This document shows positions 1-11,160 of a DNA stretch of 64,000 bases, piece after piece. The notes under the pieces are model-generated. The model was not told the origin of the DNA, did not search any database, and saw nothing but the letters and a program-made list of their open reading frames with translations. Source of the stretch: Setomelanomma holmii (lineage: Eukaryota; Ascomycota; Dothideomycetes; Pleosporales; Phaeosphaeriaceae); contig ML978256.1 of NCBI GenBank assembly GCA_010015745.1, positions 50,093 to 114,092 of the forward strand, given 5' to 3'. Each line of letters begins with the position of its first letter. Position 1 is the stretch's first letter. Both the position numbers and the translations under genes were made by a program.

Positions 1-614
1 CGGCATCATGCAAGGCGAGGAAAGCCAGATCACAGACACGGCACGCGATGACCTCAAGGCAAGACTCGTGGCATCGTCTGGCGGACGAGAGCGCCCTAGC
101 TTTGCAGTCTTACCGCTCTAGTTTTTAAGGTTACTTTCAAGAGTTGGAATTGGATAGACAGTCCTGAAGGCGTGGTCTCCGCGCTGGTCGCACGTGTGGT
201 GCTCTTCCTTGAGTGGCTTTGCCCAGTTATAAAGCACTTCTATTAACGTCGCACGATTGCCCTGAACTTAAATAAGTTCAGCCTCCATCGACTCGAACGC
301 CTCAGATCCTGGAAGAAGAGCCCGGATCCACTGGATATCATCTGAGTCTGCAGAACGTTGCGTATTTTAGCCGCAGTGTCTATGCAGGCAGCGCTGATCA
401 TGCCACCACATACTTGGGATCTTTGAGGCTGACGGGATCCCTGGACACGGGAATATCCTGAACGAGCTTCACGAATGTCTTCGATTTACCAAAACGGCTA
501 ATGGCTCAGGAAAACGCCGAGGCCTTCTTAGACGTGACACATAAAGATCGACATTTGCGCACATCATTTTCATCAGAACCAATACCTTCTCACCCTCAAA
601 CAACTCTTTCTTGA
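1..614. other. no gene seen, left edge
   Basis: I see no convincing reading frame, RNA gene or repeat here. It is the upstream flank of the decayed secreted-protein gene that follows. Confidence 0.5.
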
Positions 615-1141
615 ACATTCACGAGATACCCTTGTTCAAGAACCACGCATTCTCTCTCAGTATCGTTCATCGCGTTCGCTGCGGCACTTTGGCTGCCATT
701 GACCCTTGCCGGCGCGAATGAAAAGATCTATCTCGCGAACTGCGTCAACACGGGCGACTCGAACGACCGCTTCTCTGAAGTTGCATACTTCTCCCACAAT
801 GGAGACGAAAGTCCTGCCGCCATTGCGCGCGCGCCCAGTGCAGCTGGATCAACAGCCTGGTGGGAAGGAGGAGCTCCAGTGGAAACGCGATTTGCTGATG
901 GTAACATTTCTCCGCGAACGTCCCCAACGATATTCAAAAAGACGGCGCGTTCGTAGGCAATGGTAAGAACGATCAAGGCCCATTTTCCTGCTGTAGACAC
1001 TATCGCCCGAATGCATACACGTATGACAATGTCAGATGTGATACCGTTTACCTTTGCGATCATCGATCCGTGCCGGAGGCCTCACTCCGGGTCGACTACC
1101 ATCTCAGCAGCTACGTCGTCGATGTTGAAGGCACAATGTAA
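615..1141 (+). pseudogene. decayed small secreted protein gene, one frameshift
   Basis: The open frame begins after a stop at 612-614 and encodes a clear secretion signal (about 660-715: hydrophobic SFIAFAAALWLPLTLAGA). A mature part follows, starting NEKIYLANCVN. No ATG lies in this frame. At 907-909 (a TTT run) the frame breaks. The sequence downstream of 910 reads sensibly only in another frame, through a Cys-rich stretch (FSCCRHY, VRCDTVYLCDH) to TAA at 1139-1141. The pattern (Tyr/Trp-rich body, a GNGKNDQG turn followed by paired Cys) resembles small secreted proteins common in ascomycetes; that likeness is from memory. The missing start plus the one-base shift suggest a pseudogene. An upstream first exon is possible, since TCTCTCAG at 653-660 looks like a 3' splice site, and a sequencing error cannot be excluded. 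Confidence 0.6.
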
Positions 1142-1318
1142 ATGAGTGGCGGAAGTCAAGGGGGTGGCTGATTTGATACAGTGTGGAATCGTCGTTTGGA
1201 CAGTTCTTGCGATAGCGCGCCGACTCAACTTACCAATAGTCCTTGTTCAATTGTTTACAAGGCAAGTCCATGGTTGATCAGCCCCGAAACCAGAAGCTGA
1301 CTTATTCGATCTGCTTCA

Positions 1319-1759
1319 CAGTGCTCCATTGATCCGACTCGGCCGTGGGTCCTTACCAACGGCATGGAGTCAACGCTGGTCGGACCTATTGCTCAGGCTA
1401 CTCTTCAAGTTGAGCAGTACACCGCACGAGAATTCCAGGAAGTATCCGAAGTACTAGCTCATCGATGCGTCAACTGGGAGCTCGTCAAACGGAGCCGCAG
1501 CCACATCCTTGAAAGTGGTTCCACACACGTTTGGAACACATATCCAGATGGCTCCCCTACCCTTCCCTCCGAGGCCGGCAGTTTGGAACGGTCAATTCCC
1601 TGTCCCATCAGTAGGCGTAGATGCGACTTCTGCCGCAACGTACAGAGCGCCTTGCAAGCCGGTGGTGCTCTAGGCACTCTATCGCTCAATCCAATTGTTG
1701 CAGGCTTCTTCGGTGTTGGATCCGCAGTCACCGGTGCTAGCTGTACGCAAACATACTGA
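1319..1759 (+). CDS. unassigned open frame, possibly a broken gene end
   Basis: A frame is open from 1319 to TGA at 1757-1759, with an internal ATG at 1364 giving 131 residues. GCTTCACAG just before 1319 resembles a 3' splice site with a GCTGAC branch site upstream. Upstream sequence ending TTTACAAG at 1260, followed by GCAAGT, could be a GC-type donor. The protein ends in a small-residue-rich hydrophobic stretch (about 1660-1740, LSLNPIVAGFFGVGSAVTGA) that could be a membrane segment. I do not recognise a family. It may be a remnant related to the secreted-protein relic upstream, but the frames could not be joined cleanly. Confidence 0.25.
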   Translation, partial: QCSIDPTRPWVLTNGMESTLVGPIAQATLQVEQYTAREFQEVSEVLAHRCVNWELVKRSRSHILESGSTHVWNTYPDGSPTLPSEAGSLERSIPCPISRRRCDFCRNVQSALQAGGALGTLSLNPIVAGFFGVGSAVTGASCTQTY

Positions 1760-2886
1760 TGACTTTCCCATTGAGTAGTAGCGCGCCACCGTCGTGCACC
1801 GTTCGCTCAAGATAACAAGAAACAGCGACACAGAACTTTGGAAAAGTTTCAAAGGGTCGATGAAAGATCAGCGCCACTTGTCCACCTTGTTCAAGGCTAT
1901 CGCCCAACTACATGTCATATATAGAATGGATATACTCTACACCCGTTGCTGCTGAACAAATTTGTCTGGGCGAACTTACAGGTGCTTCGCAGATTACCAT
2001 TGGATGATGTCGTTCCGGAACATCGCACAATGACATATATGTGAGGGCGTAGCGGATCCGGCATAGGCGCACACTGGACAAGCGCAAAGGTAAGGTATAC
2101 CGAAGCTTGGAGATGCTTGATCCGACGACGGAGCAGTGTTGTTGAGGTTTTCGACCTTTGACGGAATCATGACGAGCTCGGAGATGTGCTTCAGCAGGAG
2201 CTTGCAGCGAGTACTGCTTCCTGACTGGCACATCGTGCTCGCACTGGAGAGCATGTGGTAACAAATACGTAACACATCACCTGCTATGTCCTGTTGACAC
2301 TGATCTCGGTCAGATTCATTCCTTGTTATTCCTAGGTGATTGTGCTTTCTACTTTTGGTACTTTAGTTTCTGTCATGGTGCCCCCTCGAATTGAGTGTAC
2401 CACATTAAGTGGCTGAGATTCCACAACTAAGCTGGACCAAATACATCAATATTTTGAAAATGGTTGCTCATTTTGGACGTTCATCCTCATGTTTTCGTGC
2501 TATGTGGTGTTCTCGTTAAAGAGGTCTTCACGCGGGTTGGTTAGCTACGGCCCCGCTATCTCCGCGAACGCGTTCAACTAGCTTCTGCAGTGTAGATCTC
2601 ATGACAGATCTGACAATTCCATGTATAACATTTGTTGCCCCGCCCTACATTCGTTATCGTGGGGAGCAAGCTTTGACAAGCGTACCTAAATCCCGTTGGC
2701 GCCTTGTCATGACATCTTCCAGCTTAAACTTGTTTCCGGGACTACTCCCTACCTTTAATTGGAACATGAATACGAGATATGGGGCGGTATTTTCGCATGC
2801 TCGGCCAATGCTTCGATTTCTGTCTGTAGTGTTACTATCCCGTCCTTTGCGCCTCCGACGGACCGAGTCGGCCAGGCGAGCTTGCG
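1760..2886. other. no gene seen
   Basis: Short open frames occur on both strands, but none shows a family motif or believable splice structure. The last 300 bases presumably contain the P450 promoter. Confidence 0.5.
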
Positions 2887-4494
2887 ATGTATTCACTACA
2901 CGCCTTTTCGGATCCCCATACTGACCGTGAATTTCCTATGTATCTGGGTCAGTATCTCGTTGACTTCAGACTAATAAACTCAGCTCCTTTACACCACTCT
3001 CACGTGCACTACAAGGCATCTTCCAGGACCGTGGTACACTCGCTTCACGCACCTCCGTTTGAAACGCGCTGTTATCACTGGCCAACGAATATTCTACATC
3101 GATTCTCTCCACAAGCAGTATGGCCCGATTGTCCGCTTGTCGCCGACTGAAGTTGGCGTGGCAGACCTGGATGCTTTCAGGGAGATCCACAAGATTGGGA
3201 CCAAGTACATGAAAAGCGAGTGGTATCTACGATTGGCGAATTTCCCGAAGGCTGGTGTCTTCACCATGCTCGACCCGCGCGAACATGGTCCGAGGCGGAA
3301 GCTGCTCTCGCGCTCGTTCAGCAGGTCATACCTCGTTGAGAATTGGGAGCCTGTGGTTCGAGAAAAAGCGCTGCTAGCTGTCAATAAGATCAAGGCCGAT
3401 GCGATCAGTAACACTGCAGATGTGTACAATTGGTGGATGCTACTCGCTTCGGACATCAGCGCTCATCTTTCCTTCGGCGAGTCGTTCGGCATGTTGGAGG
3501 CCGGTCATGTAAGTCATTCCAAGCATGCCCATGATCCTCTGGTTGCTCATGCACGAATAGGCGAACCAGTTCATCCGTGTGCTCAAGAAATTGACCATGG
3601 GTGCTGGGATCATGGTTGAAATGCCCTTCCTTCGTCTTCTACGTTTTGTGCCTGTCAATGCGGTGCAAGAAATGTTCAATGCCAACGATTTCATCCTGAA
3701 GGGTGCAGGAAGAGCTGTCGAGATGGCCAAATCCCGCACAGGAGAATCAAATATCTTCGCCAAAGTCATCGAGGATTGCGAGAAGGAAGGCGAGGGCCAT
3801 ATCGATAACATGGACGTCAGGATCGAAGCGATGAACATCATCATTGCCGGGACAGACACGTCAGGCGTCACTCTGACCTACCTCACCTGGGCTGTTCTTC
3901 AACGACCTCAGCTGCAGGCGGCTCTTGAAACAGAAGTTGCGGGGTTGGGCGAGAACTTCACCGAGAACGACCTGATCAACCTACCACTCTTGAATGCCAC
4001 CATCGAAGAGACTTTGCGGCTGTATGGTGCAGCACCCAGCAGTCTACCTCGTGTGGTTCCTCAAGGCGGAACTCATTTTGTGGGCCACTACATCCCGCAG
4101 GGTGTTACTGTCGATACACAAGCGTATACATTCCACCGCGACCCCCAAATATGGAGTGATCCTTTGACGTGAGTATAATGGAGTCATGTTCCGGCTCGTA
4201 CTGACATCGCATAGGTTCAATCCTCAACGATGGATCTCTTCAAAGGAAGGTCATATCGCGGAGGCGCTCTCACCCGCAGCAAAGACCGCTTTCCATCCAT
4301 TTGGTGTCGGTGCGCGATCGTGCATTGGTATCCATCTGGCGCGCATGGAGCTTCGATATGCTGTTGCCTTCTTCTTTAGGGAGTGCAGGGGCATCAAGCT
4401 TGCGCCGAGCACGACGCCGGAGAGCATGGATTTCGAGAATTTCTTCCTGATTGCACCCAAGGCGCATCGCTGCGAAATTACATTCAAGCAGTGA
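2887..4494 (+). CDS. cytochrome P450, N-terminus disrupted
   Basis: A heme-thiolate monooxygenase, probably anchored to the ER. Inferred exons: 2887-2947, 2984-3508, 3561-4168 and 4215-4494, with TGA at 4492-4494. The last two introns (52 and 46 nt) are clear and phase-consistent. Visible motifs: proline hinge HLPGPW (about 3017), I-helix AGTDTS (about 3845), EETLR for ExxR (about 4006), WSDPLTFNPQRW spanning the last intron, and heme loop FGVGARSCIG at 4300-4329 with the Cys codon at 4321. The body is about 470 residues, normal once an anchor is added. The N-terminus is a problem. ATG 2887 reads MYSLHAFSDP, but the hydrophobic anchor (ILTVNFLCIW) is one base out of frame after the C run at 2914-2917. 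The following intron would be only 36 nt. The substrate is unknown. Either the gene is inactivated at its start or the true first exon was missed. Confidence 0.88.
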
Positions 4495-4708
4495 GAGCAA
4501 ATTGGGTATAAGCATAATATACATTATAGGGTTCTGGTCATTTTGGGCTTGATATTATAACCATAGATAATTCGAACTACGCTCCAGCAACTCAAATGGC
4601 CATACACTGTAGTTCCATCTATTTGTCCCCGTCAAGTTGTGCCAAGTTCGAATCTCACTTCAATGTAAGATCCGCCCTTTCCATTAGTCGTACGCGAACA
4701 AATCCTCA

Positions 4709-6040
4709 TTAATCGTCCTCAACCACAACCTGCACTTCTTTCGCATCAGCTCGCCACTGAAGAGTCTTCAGCGCACCTTGCTCCACCCCAGAGATGCAAC
4801 CTCGAAAGCGCACTTCTACCAGTGATGGGAAATGATGGATCCAGAACTTGAGGCCAGGTTCGAATAGCGCCATATCGAGCAGAGCTGTGGCTGAGTGAGC
4901 TTCGAACATGACTGAGCTAATCAGCCAAAGATTGTGGAGTCACATGTGATCAAGGAAAAACTCGATGTGTAAGAGAGCCTGGAAGTCGAATCTGCAAGTG
5001 CTGTAGAATATAGACACGGCCTCGAACCGGATCTGGCGACAGGTGCCGAGCAGGTACAATTTTGACTGTTGTTCCTTGTCCCAATCACTCATGATGCCAG
5101 CGGGGACCTGAATGTAACCGAATAATACATGCTTGCAAGTCCATACACGGAGCTCGGCTGGGAGGCGAAGGAAGGACGAGTGGATTCGGTTGGCGGCAGT
5201 GCTTGCGATGTATCAGTGGATGGCTACCCACTTCATCCTAGATTATACTCACAAGCGCTCTCTCAGTTCCAACCGCCTGTGATAGCTGAATTTCGGCGAC
5301 GTAGTTGGGTCTGAAGGAACAGTCGTAGCGCTTGGGCTGTGCTTTGTGTTGTCCAGAGAATACGAGTTGAAGACTACGGCGGATATGCTTGTGGCAAAGA
5401 AGACCTCAGGGTGGTACTGGTTTCTTTCCGAGGCTAGTATACTTCGAGCCGGTCTACACCGACACGGCTGCCTGCAATAGTCACACTCCCATATCAGTCG
5501 TTCGAGGCGGTATTGCAGCGGTCCGAATAAGATCTGTGTTTCGAGTTGTGGCAGGGAGTCGTCGCCATCTGTCAAGCGAGCTCAATGAAAACCTCCAGAG
5601 CCATTCTGCCCGTGACATCCCTAACAGACAACCTGACAGAAGTGCGCTGATCGGCTGCAAGACTCATGGCATCTGCGCTGAAGACCATATCCAGGCTTGC
5701 GAGCAAACCAACCTTCCACAAGTCTTTGTCGTTCTTCTGAAACTCACGGTCTATTTGCAGAGCATGTGCTGCTCGAAGTCGAATCGATTTCACAGTAACA
5801 GACCGAGCGCTTCAATACATGCAATCTTGTCCGCCGATTCGAAGTTGAAAGCGTTGAGGGAGAATATCAGCGAACAAGCTTCGCCGTAGATCCCTCGACA
5901 AGCGGATACGAGCGAAAGGGCATCTGTTTTATAGTCAGACCACAGGCGTGGAGCAACGTCCACGATGCCTTGATACAGGGCATAGCGAAAGATCCGGTTC
6001 CGGATCTCTGACGGTGGAGGAGCGGGCAGTTGCTTTAATT
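4709..6040 (-). pseudogene. decayed 2EXR-family gene
   Basis: Reading the minus strand from about 6040, one frame gives QLPAPPPSEIRNRIFRYAL, the N-terminal signature of the fungal 2EXR (LPxEIRNxIY) family. It continues through SACRGIYGEACSLIFSLNAF, matching the second signature (CRQIYxEA, SLNTF). The frame then breaks: around 5803-5811 the reading shifts by one base and continues as SIRLRAAHALQIDREF to about 5572. A further C-terminal-like piece (HHFPSLVEVRFRG to VVEDD and stop) ends at 4709. No start ATG was found in frame. This relic lies about 47 kb from the main 2EXR array. Function of the family is unknown to me. Confidence 0.6.
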
Positions 6041-6417
6041 TGCCATAGTGCTACCTGTCGGTCAGTGCGCTACTTCAGAGGATCCGCATACTGCCAGATG
6101 CACCTACACAGCGTCAGAATCTACCTTCGGTTCTGTCACATCGATTACGTTGTTTGAGATGCGTCCCAGTATTCAATCAACAGCAATGAAAATCTGCTGC
6201 TGTGTCGCGCGCGACTGAGGACGGTGATTGAGCCAGTAAGAAGAAAGGAAGCGAAAGTCGTTCGAGATAGGAGCTAAGAAATCAAAGCTGATGTAGCAGA
6301 TGAAAGCGTTCGGCTCTCGCTAGCAGTGGCTTCCATTCACTCCATAGATATGCTGGATCCATACGCGCAAAAGTGTGGAAGATGAACAAATTTAATATGT
6401 CAATATTGGGTAGCAGT

Positions 6418-8416
6418 TCATAGGTTGGCCTTCTTCGACCTCTTCTTCGGCGCCACCTGCCATCCAAAGCTCTGCAGAAAATCAGCAGGAACATTGCATC
6501 GAGTCGATGGCAACCTACCGCTTTCTCAGCTTTCCCACTCTGTATGAGCACGTTCACTATGACCGGCACGGTCGCATTGAACCCGGCAATAGTCGCCTTC
6601 TTCAGCTCTTCAGGCGTACGCACCAAGAAATCAAGCCCACCACACGCTTCAGCCATTTTTTGGTATTTCACCTCCCAACCCAAAGCCCAACTCCTAAGAC
6701 CTGACTCGTTCCTTTTCGTCTTCTCGTGCTTAGCCACCCAGTCCTCGGCGGTATTGGAGTCACCGAAGTAGATGCCTCCATTATTAACAACGAAGTTGAG
6801 GATGTCCTAAAGGTTGGTGTACGAAGTCAGTGTATGTTTCACGTGAATTCTGTACATGGGGTTCTGCTTGCCATTCCAATGCGCGCCATGGTTTCAACTT
6901 CCATACCACTAAAACCGAACGCAGAGTCTCCCTCGATTGCGACAATCTTCTTTCGCTTCGCTGGTCCTGAAGAAGCCTGGCATTGGGTGCGTTATAAGCT
7001 TCCCATGCTGCTATTGCGTATGGCAGACCTACACCCATAGTCGCACATGTACCAGCGTCTAGTCGAAGTCGTGGATGCTGGAGTGGAAATATCGATCGGC
7101 TGATGTCCGTGGTATTGGCGCCCTTGGCGATGTAGCATATCCCTCCCTCAGAAGGCGGGGATAGCGAATGAAGTGCGGACTTGATGACGTCGAACACACG
7201 CCCGTAAGTCAACGGCATTGAATTGTCCTTCGCCGCCACCAGTGACACTCTTTCATTCTTACGCTGAGCAATCTCAAGGTTGTGAACATACTGTGAGCTC
7301 GCCGAATCGTATCGCCAATTACCCAGGCACTTTGAGAGTTGCTGAGTGACTAGATCGACGTCGCCTAGAAGCGAGTATTCTGCGTCTGCAGCATTGCGAC
7401 CCATCTCCTCTGCTGAGATGTCCACTTGGACGAACTTGGCCGAAGAGCTCCATTTCGGTGCTTCGCCATAGTGGAAGATCCAATTCAATCTGGCGCCCAG
7501 TATGATGACAACATCGGCCATTTTCAGGGCTGCGCTTCGCGCAGATGATGCATTAGCTGAATGTGAGTCTGTATTGACGCCCTTGCCCATCGGCGAAGGC
7601 AAGAAAGGAATCGAGGTCTGCTCGATGAAAGCTCGGATTGAGTTCTCAGCTCGAGCATATGCGGCTCCTTTGCCGATCAGCACTAATGGCGCTTTTGCGT
7701 TCTTAATCAAGAATGCAACACGGGCAAGTCTTGCTTCATCTGTCCCACTTCTGGGTAGACTTGCAACTGTTGGTGTTTCCTGTATATCCTCGATCACCTC
7801 TGATGATGGTGGATCATTAATGATGTCTGCGGGTAGATCGACAAAACCAGTCCCGGGTCGACCATAGTAAGAGCACCGGTATGCTATGGCGATGGTACTG
7901 GGTAGAGATTCGATATTTTGGCGGCCGTACAGCGATCTCTGTATGCGGCTTCAGGAGAGCTATGGAATCTAGTTCTTGAAAAGCACCCTTTGTGACTTGA
8001 TGAGTTTCTACAGAGCCACCGAGCAGGAGAAGAGGAAAGTTGTTCTCGCTTGCGTTGCCAACCTGCATCGAGATCAGTATGCTAAGGCATATCACAATTG
8101 GCAAAGACGTCCGACGGAATACAGTGTCTCAAAGGTATGCTTTTTGTACCCCAGCAATGGCATGCAGGACGCCCGGTCCGCCAACAACCAAGCAGACGCC
8201 TGGCCTTCTCGACAGATAGCCATACGCTGTAGCCGCGTACGAAGCCGCTTGCTCATTGCGAAAGCCTATGAATCGAATGCCAATGTTGATAGCTTGTTCT
8301 GCAACATCCGAGACAGGCACACCAACGAGTCCGAAGATGACAGACACCCCAAGGTCCCGGAGTGTTTCCGCAATGATCTTAGCTCCTGTTGCCGGGCTCT
8401 GCGATGTCGAGGACAT
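6418..8416 (-). pseudogene. 2-hydroxyacyl-CoA lyase / oxalyl-CoA decarboxylase-type gene, two frameshifts
   Basis: A thiamine-diphosphate enzyme of the HACL1/oxalyl-CoA decarboxylase family, which cleaves 2-hydroxyacyl-CoAs (peroxisomal alpha-oxidation) or decarboxylates oxalyl-CoA. Exons on the minus strand: 8416-8150, 8062-6872, 6806-6519 and 6471-6418, about 599 residues. Visible: N-terminal TPP domain (GFRNEQAASYAATAYGYLS, GGPGVLHAIAG, LLLLGGS), central domain (VIILGARLNW), and the C-terminal TPP motif GDSAFGFS followed about 24 residues later by NNGG. Two single-base shifts break it: an extra A in the A4 run (T run 7916-7919 on +), and a missing base near 6978. They cancel in length, so all splice phases are consistent, but about 310 residues between them are out of frame. 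The third intron uses a GC donor (6871-6870). The predicted tail KKANL could act as a PTS1. Identity is sure; pseudogene status assumes no sequencing error. Confidence 0.88.
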
Positions 8417-9693
8417 GGTTGGGAAGTTGGGGCCCCATCAAGGATTGTCCGAAGCAGATGCATCGGTGTTCCTGGTAGACTGCTGTGACAATGAGCCCGA
8501 AGTGGAGAGCTTCGGGCAACCGAGGTTGATTGAGTCGTGTGCGTCGAAGTCGACAAAAGCACGTCGATTGATTCGCAAAGTTGTCCATCGACACCTTCCG
8601 ACCAGCTTCAGAGAGTATCGAAGCTGGCAAAAGCCCTCCACAGTATTATCGAATGTGCTTTGAGCACTCGAGTCGGTGAGCATACTGCTGTGGTGTGCAG
8701 GGAATCACCCGCATGGGCTGCTAGCATCAAGAATCGCGGCGTGTGCCGCCATGCGCGATATCAGGGCGCATATGCTGGGTGGATAGAATAATGCATGAAG
8801 AAGAGCGAAGGGTTGAGCAACATGTTGGCAGTGCGTACAGGGACGGGCGTGGCCCAGTCGTGCCAGTCCAGTCTGTGCTCGAGCAAACACAGCAAACAAC
8901 CTCCGTCCCATGAGAGACGATGACCTCTTCCAGCTATATTACGCCGGTTATATTTGCAACCGTCCAAAGTGCTCTCAGAGACATTCTAAACCCCTCAATC
9001 GAATAGCCGTATCCTCGATGCGCGTCAGTACTTTGAATCCATAGCGACGAGATATGATACGCCCTGGTCAAAGCAGCGCTATAGCAGCAATCTGGAAGAA
9101 ATGAATTACAGACAGAAGAGTCCTTACTGACACCGTTCGGATTTGAGTGTCGGTTTTATGTACATCGAAAGTCCAGTCCAATGAATTTTAGTAGACCTCA
9201 GGATGTAAGTCCTCACAGGCACCGTTCAATGCTTCGCGGTAGTTGAGAACGATGCTAAAGGTACACAAGTCACGCCTTCTTTTGCTCTACTCGGATCCTC
9301 GAGCCTGCCTGAAGTTGGTCATGTTCGCGCGTTGTAATTGAGGAAATCACAGGTCATACGAGGTCCTGCCTCGACACTCACGGTCGAGCAGCAGCTTCAG
9401 TGCAATTGTACAACGAGAGCTGGTGTGTCATCAAAGATTCCAGATACCTCCAACCAAATGCGTTATTCCATGGTCGTGGAGTGAAAGATTGGCGCTTACC
9501 TCGTCGCGTTTGCACCTGCTCGTTGCCTCATACCGCAAGCACGACCCATCGACGTCACACATAAACACGCCAGCTGCTCATAATTCCACATCCCATCACC
9601 ACACACGCTTTCCACTTCGAGTCAACCGTCAGCAGAGTTGAATTCCTTTGGCGCCACCATCCAAGCCCATCTTTCTCCCACCAGCTAAACACC
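8417..9693. other. no gene seen between HACL relic and SMP gene
   Basis: I found no coding frame with support. The part near 9560-9690 is CA/CT-rich and is likely the 5' leader and promoter of the gene starting at 9694. Confidence 0.5.
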
Positions 9694-10804
9694 ATGTCAC
9701 CCACCACTAGCGAGAAGCCTGCGCCTAGATTCGCGGACCTCTTGAAAGAAATTCTCGACAAGATCAAGTATCATCCTCAGGACATCACGACCGAAGACGC
9801 TCGGCGCCTCTCTGAGAACGTCGAGGTTCGCGATATGCAGTCGGCCAAGATCATCTCTGCGGTCGAGGCCTTCGCTGCCGCCAACGAGACTGTCCACGAG
9901 GTGAACCCAAAGTTGGGCCAGGCTCCTCACACATCTCTCCCTACGCTTCTAAACGATCTCAGGGCAGCGGTTGACCAGAACCCTGCCGACGTCACTACTG
10001 AGGTGTTGAAGGAAGCTCAGTCCGTTGTCAGCAGTAAGTCCCATCTCTTGCCGTCTTTCCCGCAACTTCACGCTCCTACAATCAGTGCACCACCAACACT
10101 AGCCAGAGATGCAGAAGGCGGTCGGCCACACCAACGCCCCGCATCCCGAGCTGGAGGCCGAGCTACGAGAGGAAATCGCTAAGATCGAACCCAAGGTTGT
10201 TGAAGGCACCGTCACCGTCGAGGAAGCCAACCATCTCCACTCTCTCGAAGCCCGCGCACACGGCCATACCGAGAAGGGTGGCATCACCTCGATTGCCCAG
10301 TCGGTCGCAGCCAAGCGAGAGCGCCAGCTTTCACTGAGCAGTGGCTCTAGCCCCGTCAGCTCTCGCCCCTGTGCCAACAGCAAGACCATCTCACCACAGG
10401 AGCAGTCTCATCGTGACAAAGAAGCCAACCTGCACAAAGCCGAGGCCGCGATCCAGCCCAAGGTCGAGGAGGGTTCTGTGACTCAGGTTGACGCCGACCC
10501 TTTGCAATCCCGCGAGACACGTGCCCACGGCAAGACTGACAAGGGTGGCCTCACTGCATCCGTCCAGTCGCTCGCATCCAAGAAGCGTCAGGATTCCCTC
10601 AGTGACCGCTCCAATATTTCTACTGGAGGTTCCTTCGAAGACTACCAACATCGCAAGGAACAGTCGCAGCAGGACCGCGAAGTCAACTCGAAGCTGGCTG
10701 AGATGACTCTAGAGCCCAAGGTCAAGAGCGATCTAGAAGTTGTCAACAAGGAACCCTCCGCTCATAAGCGCGAGAACAGTCAGCCTGTTGCAGAGGTCAA
10801 ATGA
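9694..10804 (+). CDS. SMP-repeat (seed-maturation-protein-like) hydrophilic protein
   Basis: Exons 9694-10033 and 10107-10804, joined across a 73-nt intron (GTAAGT donor, CCAG acceptor, phase 1). The product is 345 residues, charged, and has no membrane segment or signal peptide. Two copies of a motif of about 30 residues are obvious: HSLEARAHGHTEKGG followed by QSVAAK (about 10237-10315), and QSRETRAHGKTDKGG followed by QSLASK (about 10504-10580). Each follows a KVxEGxVTxxxA lead-in. A more diverged copy (ITTEDARRLSENVE) is near the N-terminus. This matches the SMP domain first described in plant late-embryogenesis proteins and present in fungal conidial or stress proteins. A desiccation or stress role is family inference. 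The start is the first ATG in frame, in context ACCATGT. Confidence 0.8.
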
Positions 10805-11160
10805 GGGGCTTTATCAGCGCACAAAGGTCGCTAAAGGTGATCCTTCCACCGACAGATTGACGTGGTTAGCTCTGCATTGAGACCAGGACTCCGAGGAACA
10901 AGGCCCGAGAAATCCAAGGTAACATGTATATAGCAGACATAGCTAGTTGGACTGCCGAGTCGGCGTCCCAGAAATGAGAGGCTTTTTAACATAAGAGTGA
11001 GCAGGAATTTTCCATGCGCCGTAGTGCGACATGAGATGTGAAGAGTTTCAAATGTGCTTGGGTTCAGTATCTATCTATGGTATCTCCTGCCTATGCGAAT
11101 GCCCTCCATATGCACAGTATCCTTCATTTCAAACCCTCTTACCCGCTCACGGAAATCAAG
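10805..11160. other. intergenic, convergent 3' ends
   Basis: Downstream regions of the SMP gene (+) and the RanGAP gene (-). No gene is seen; it presumably holds both polyadenylation regions. Confidence 0.5.

Noticed and set aside
4644..4660. GTTCGAATCTCAC, which looks like a tRNA T-arm
   Set aside because: No matching acceptor stem, D-arm or anticodon arm could be drawn in the 70 bases upstream.
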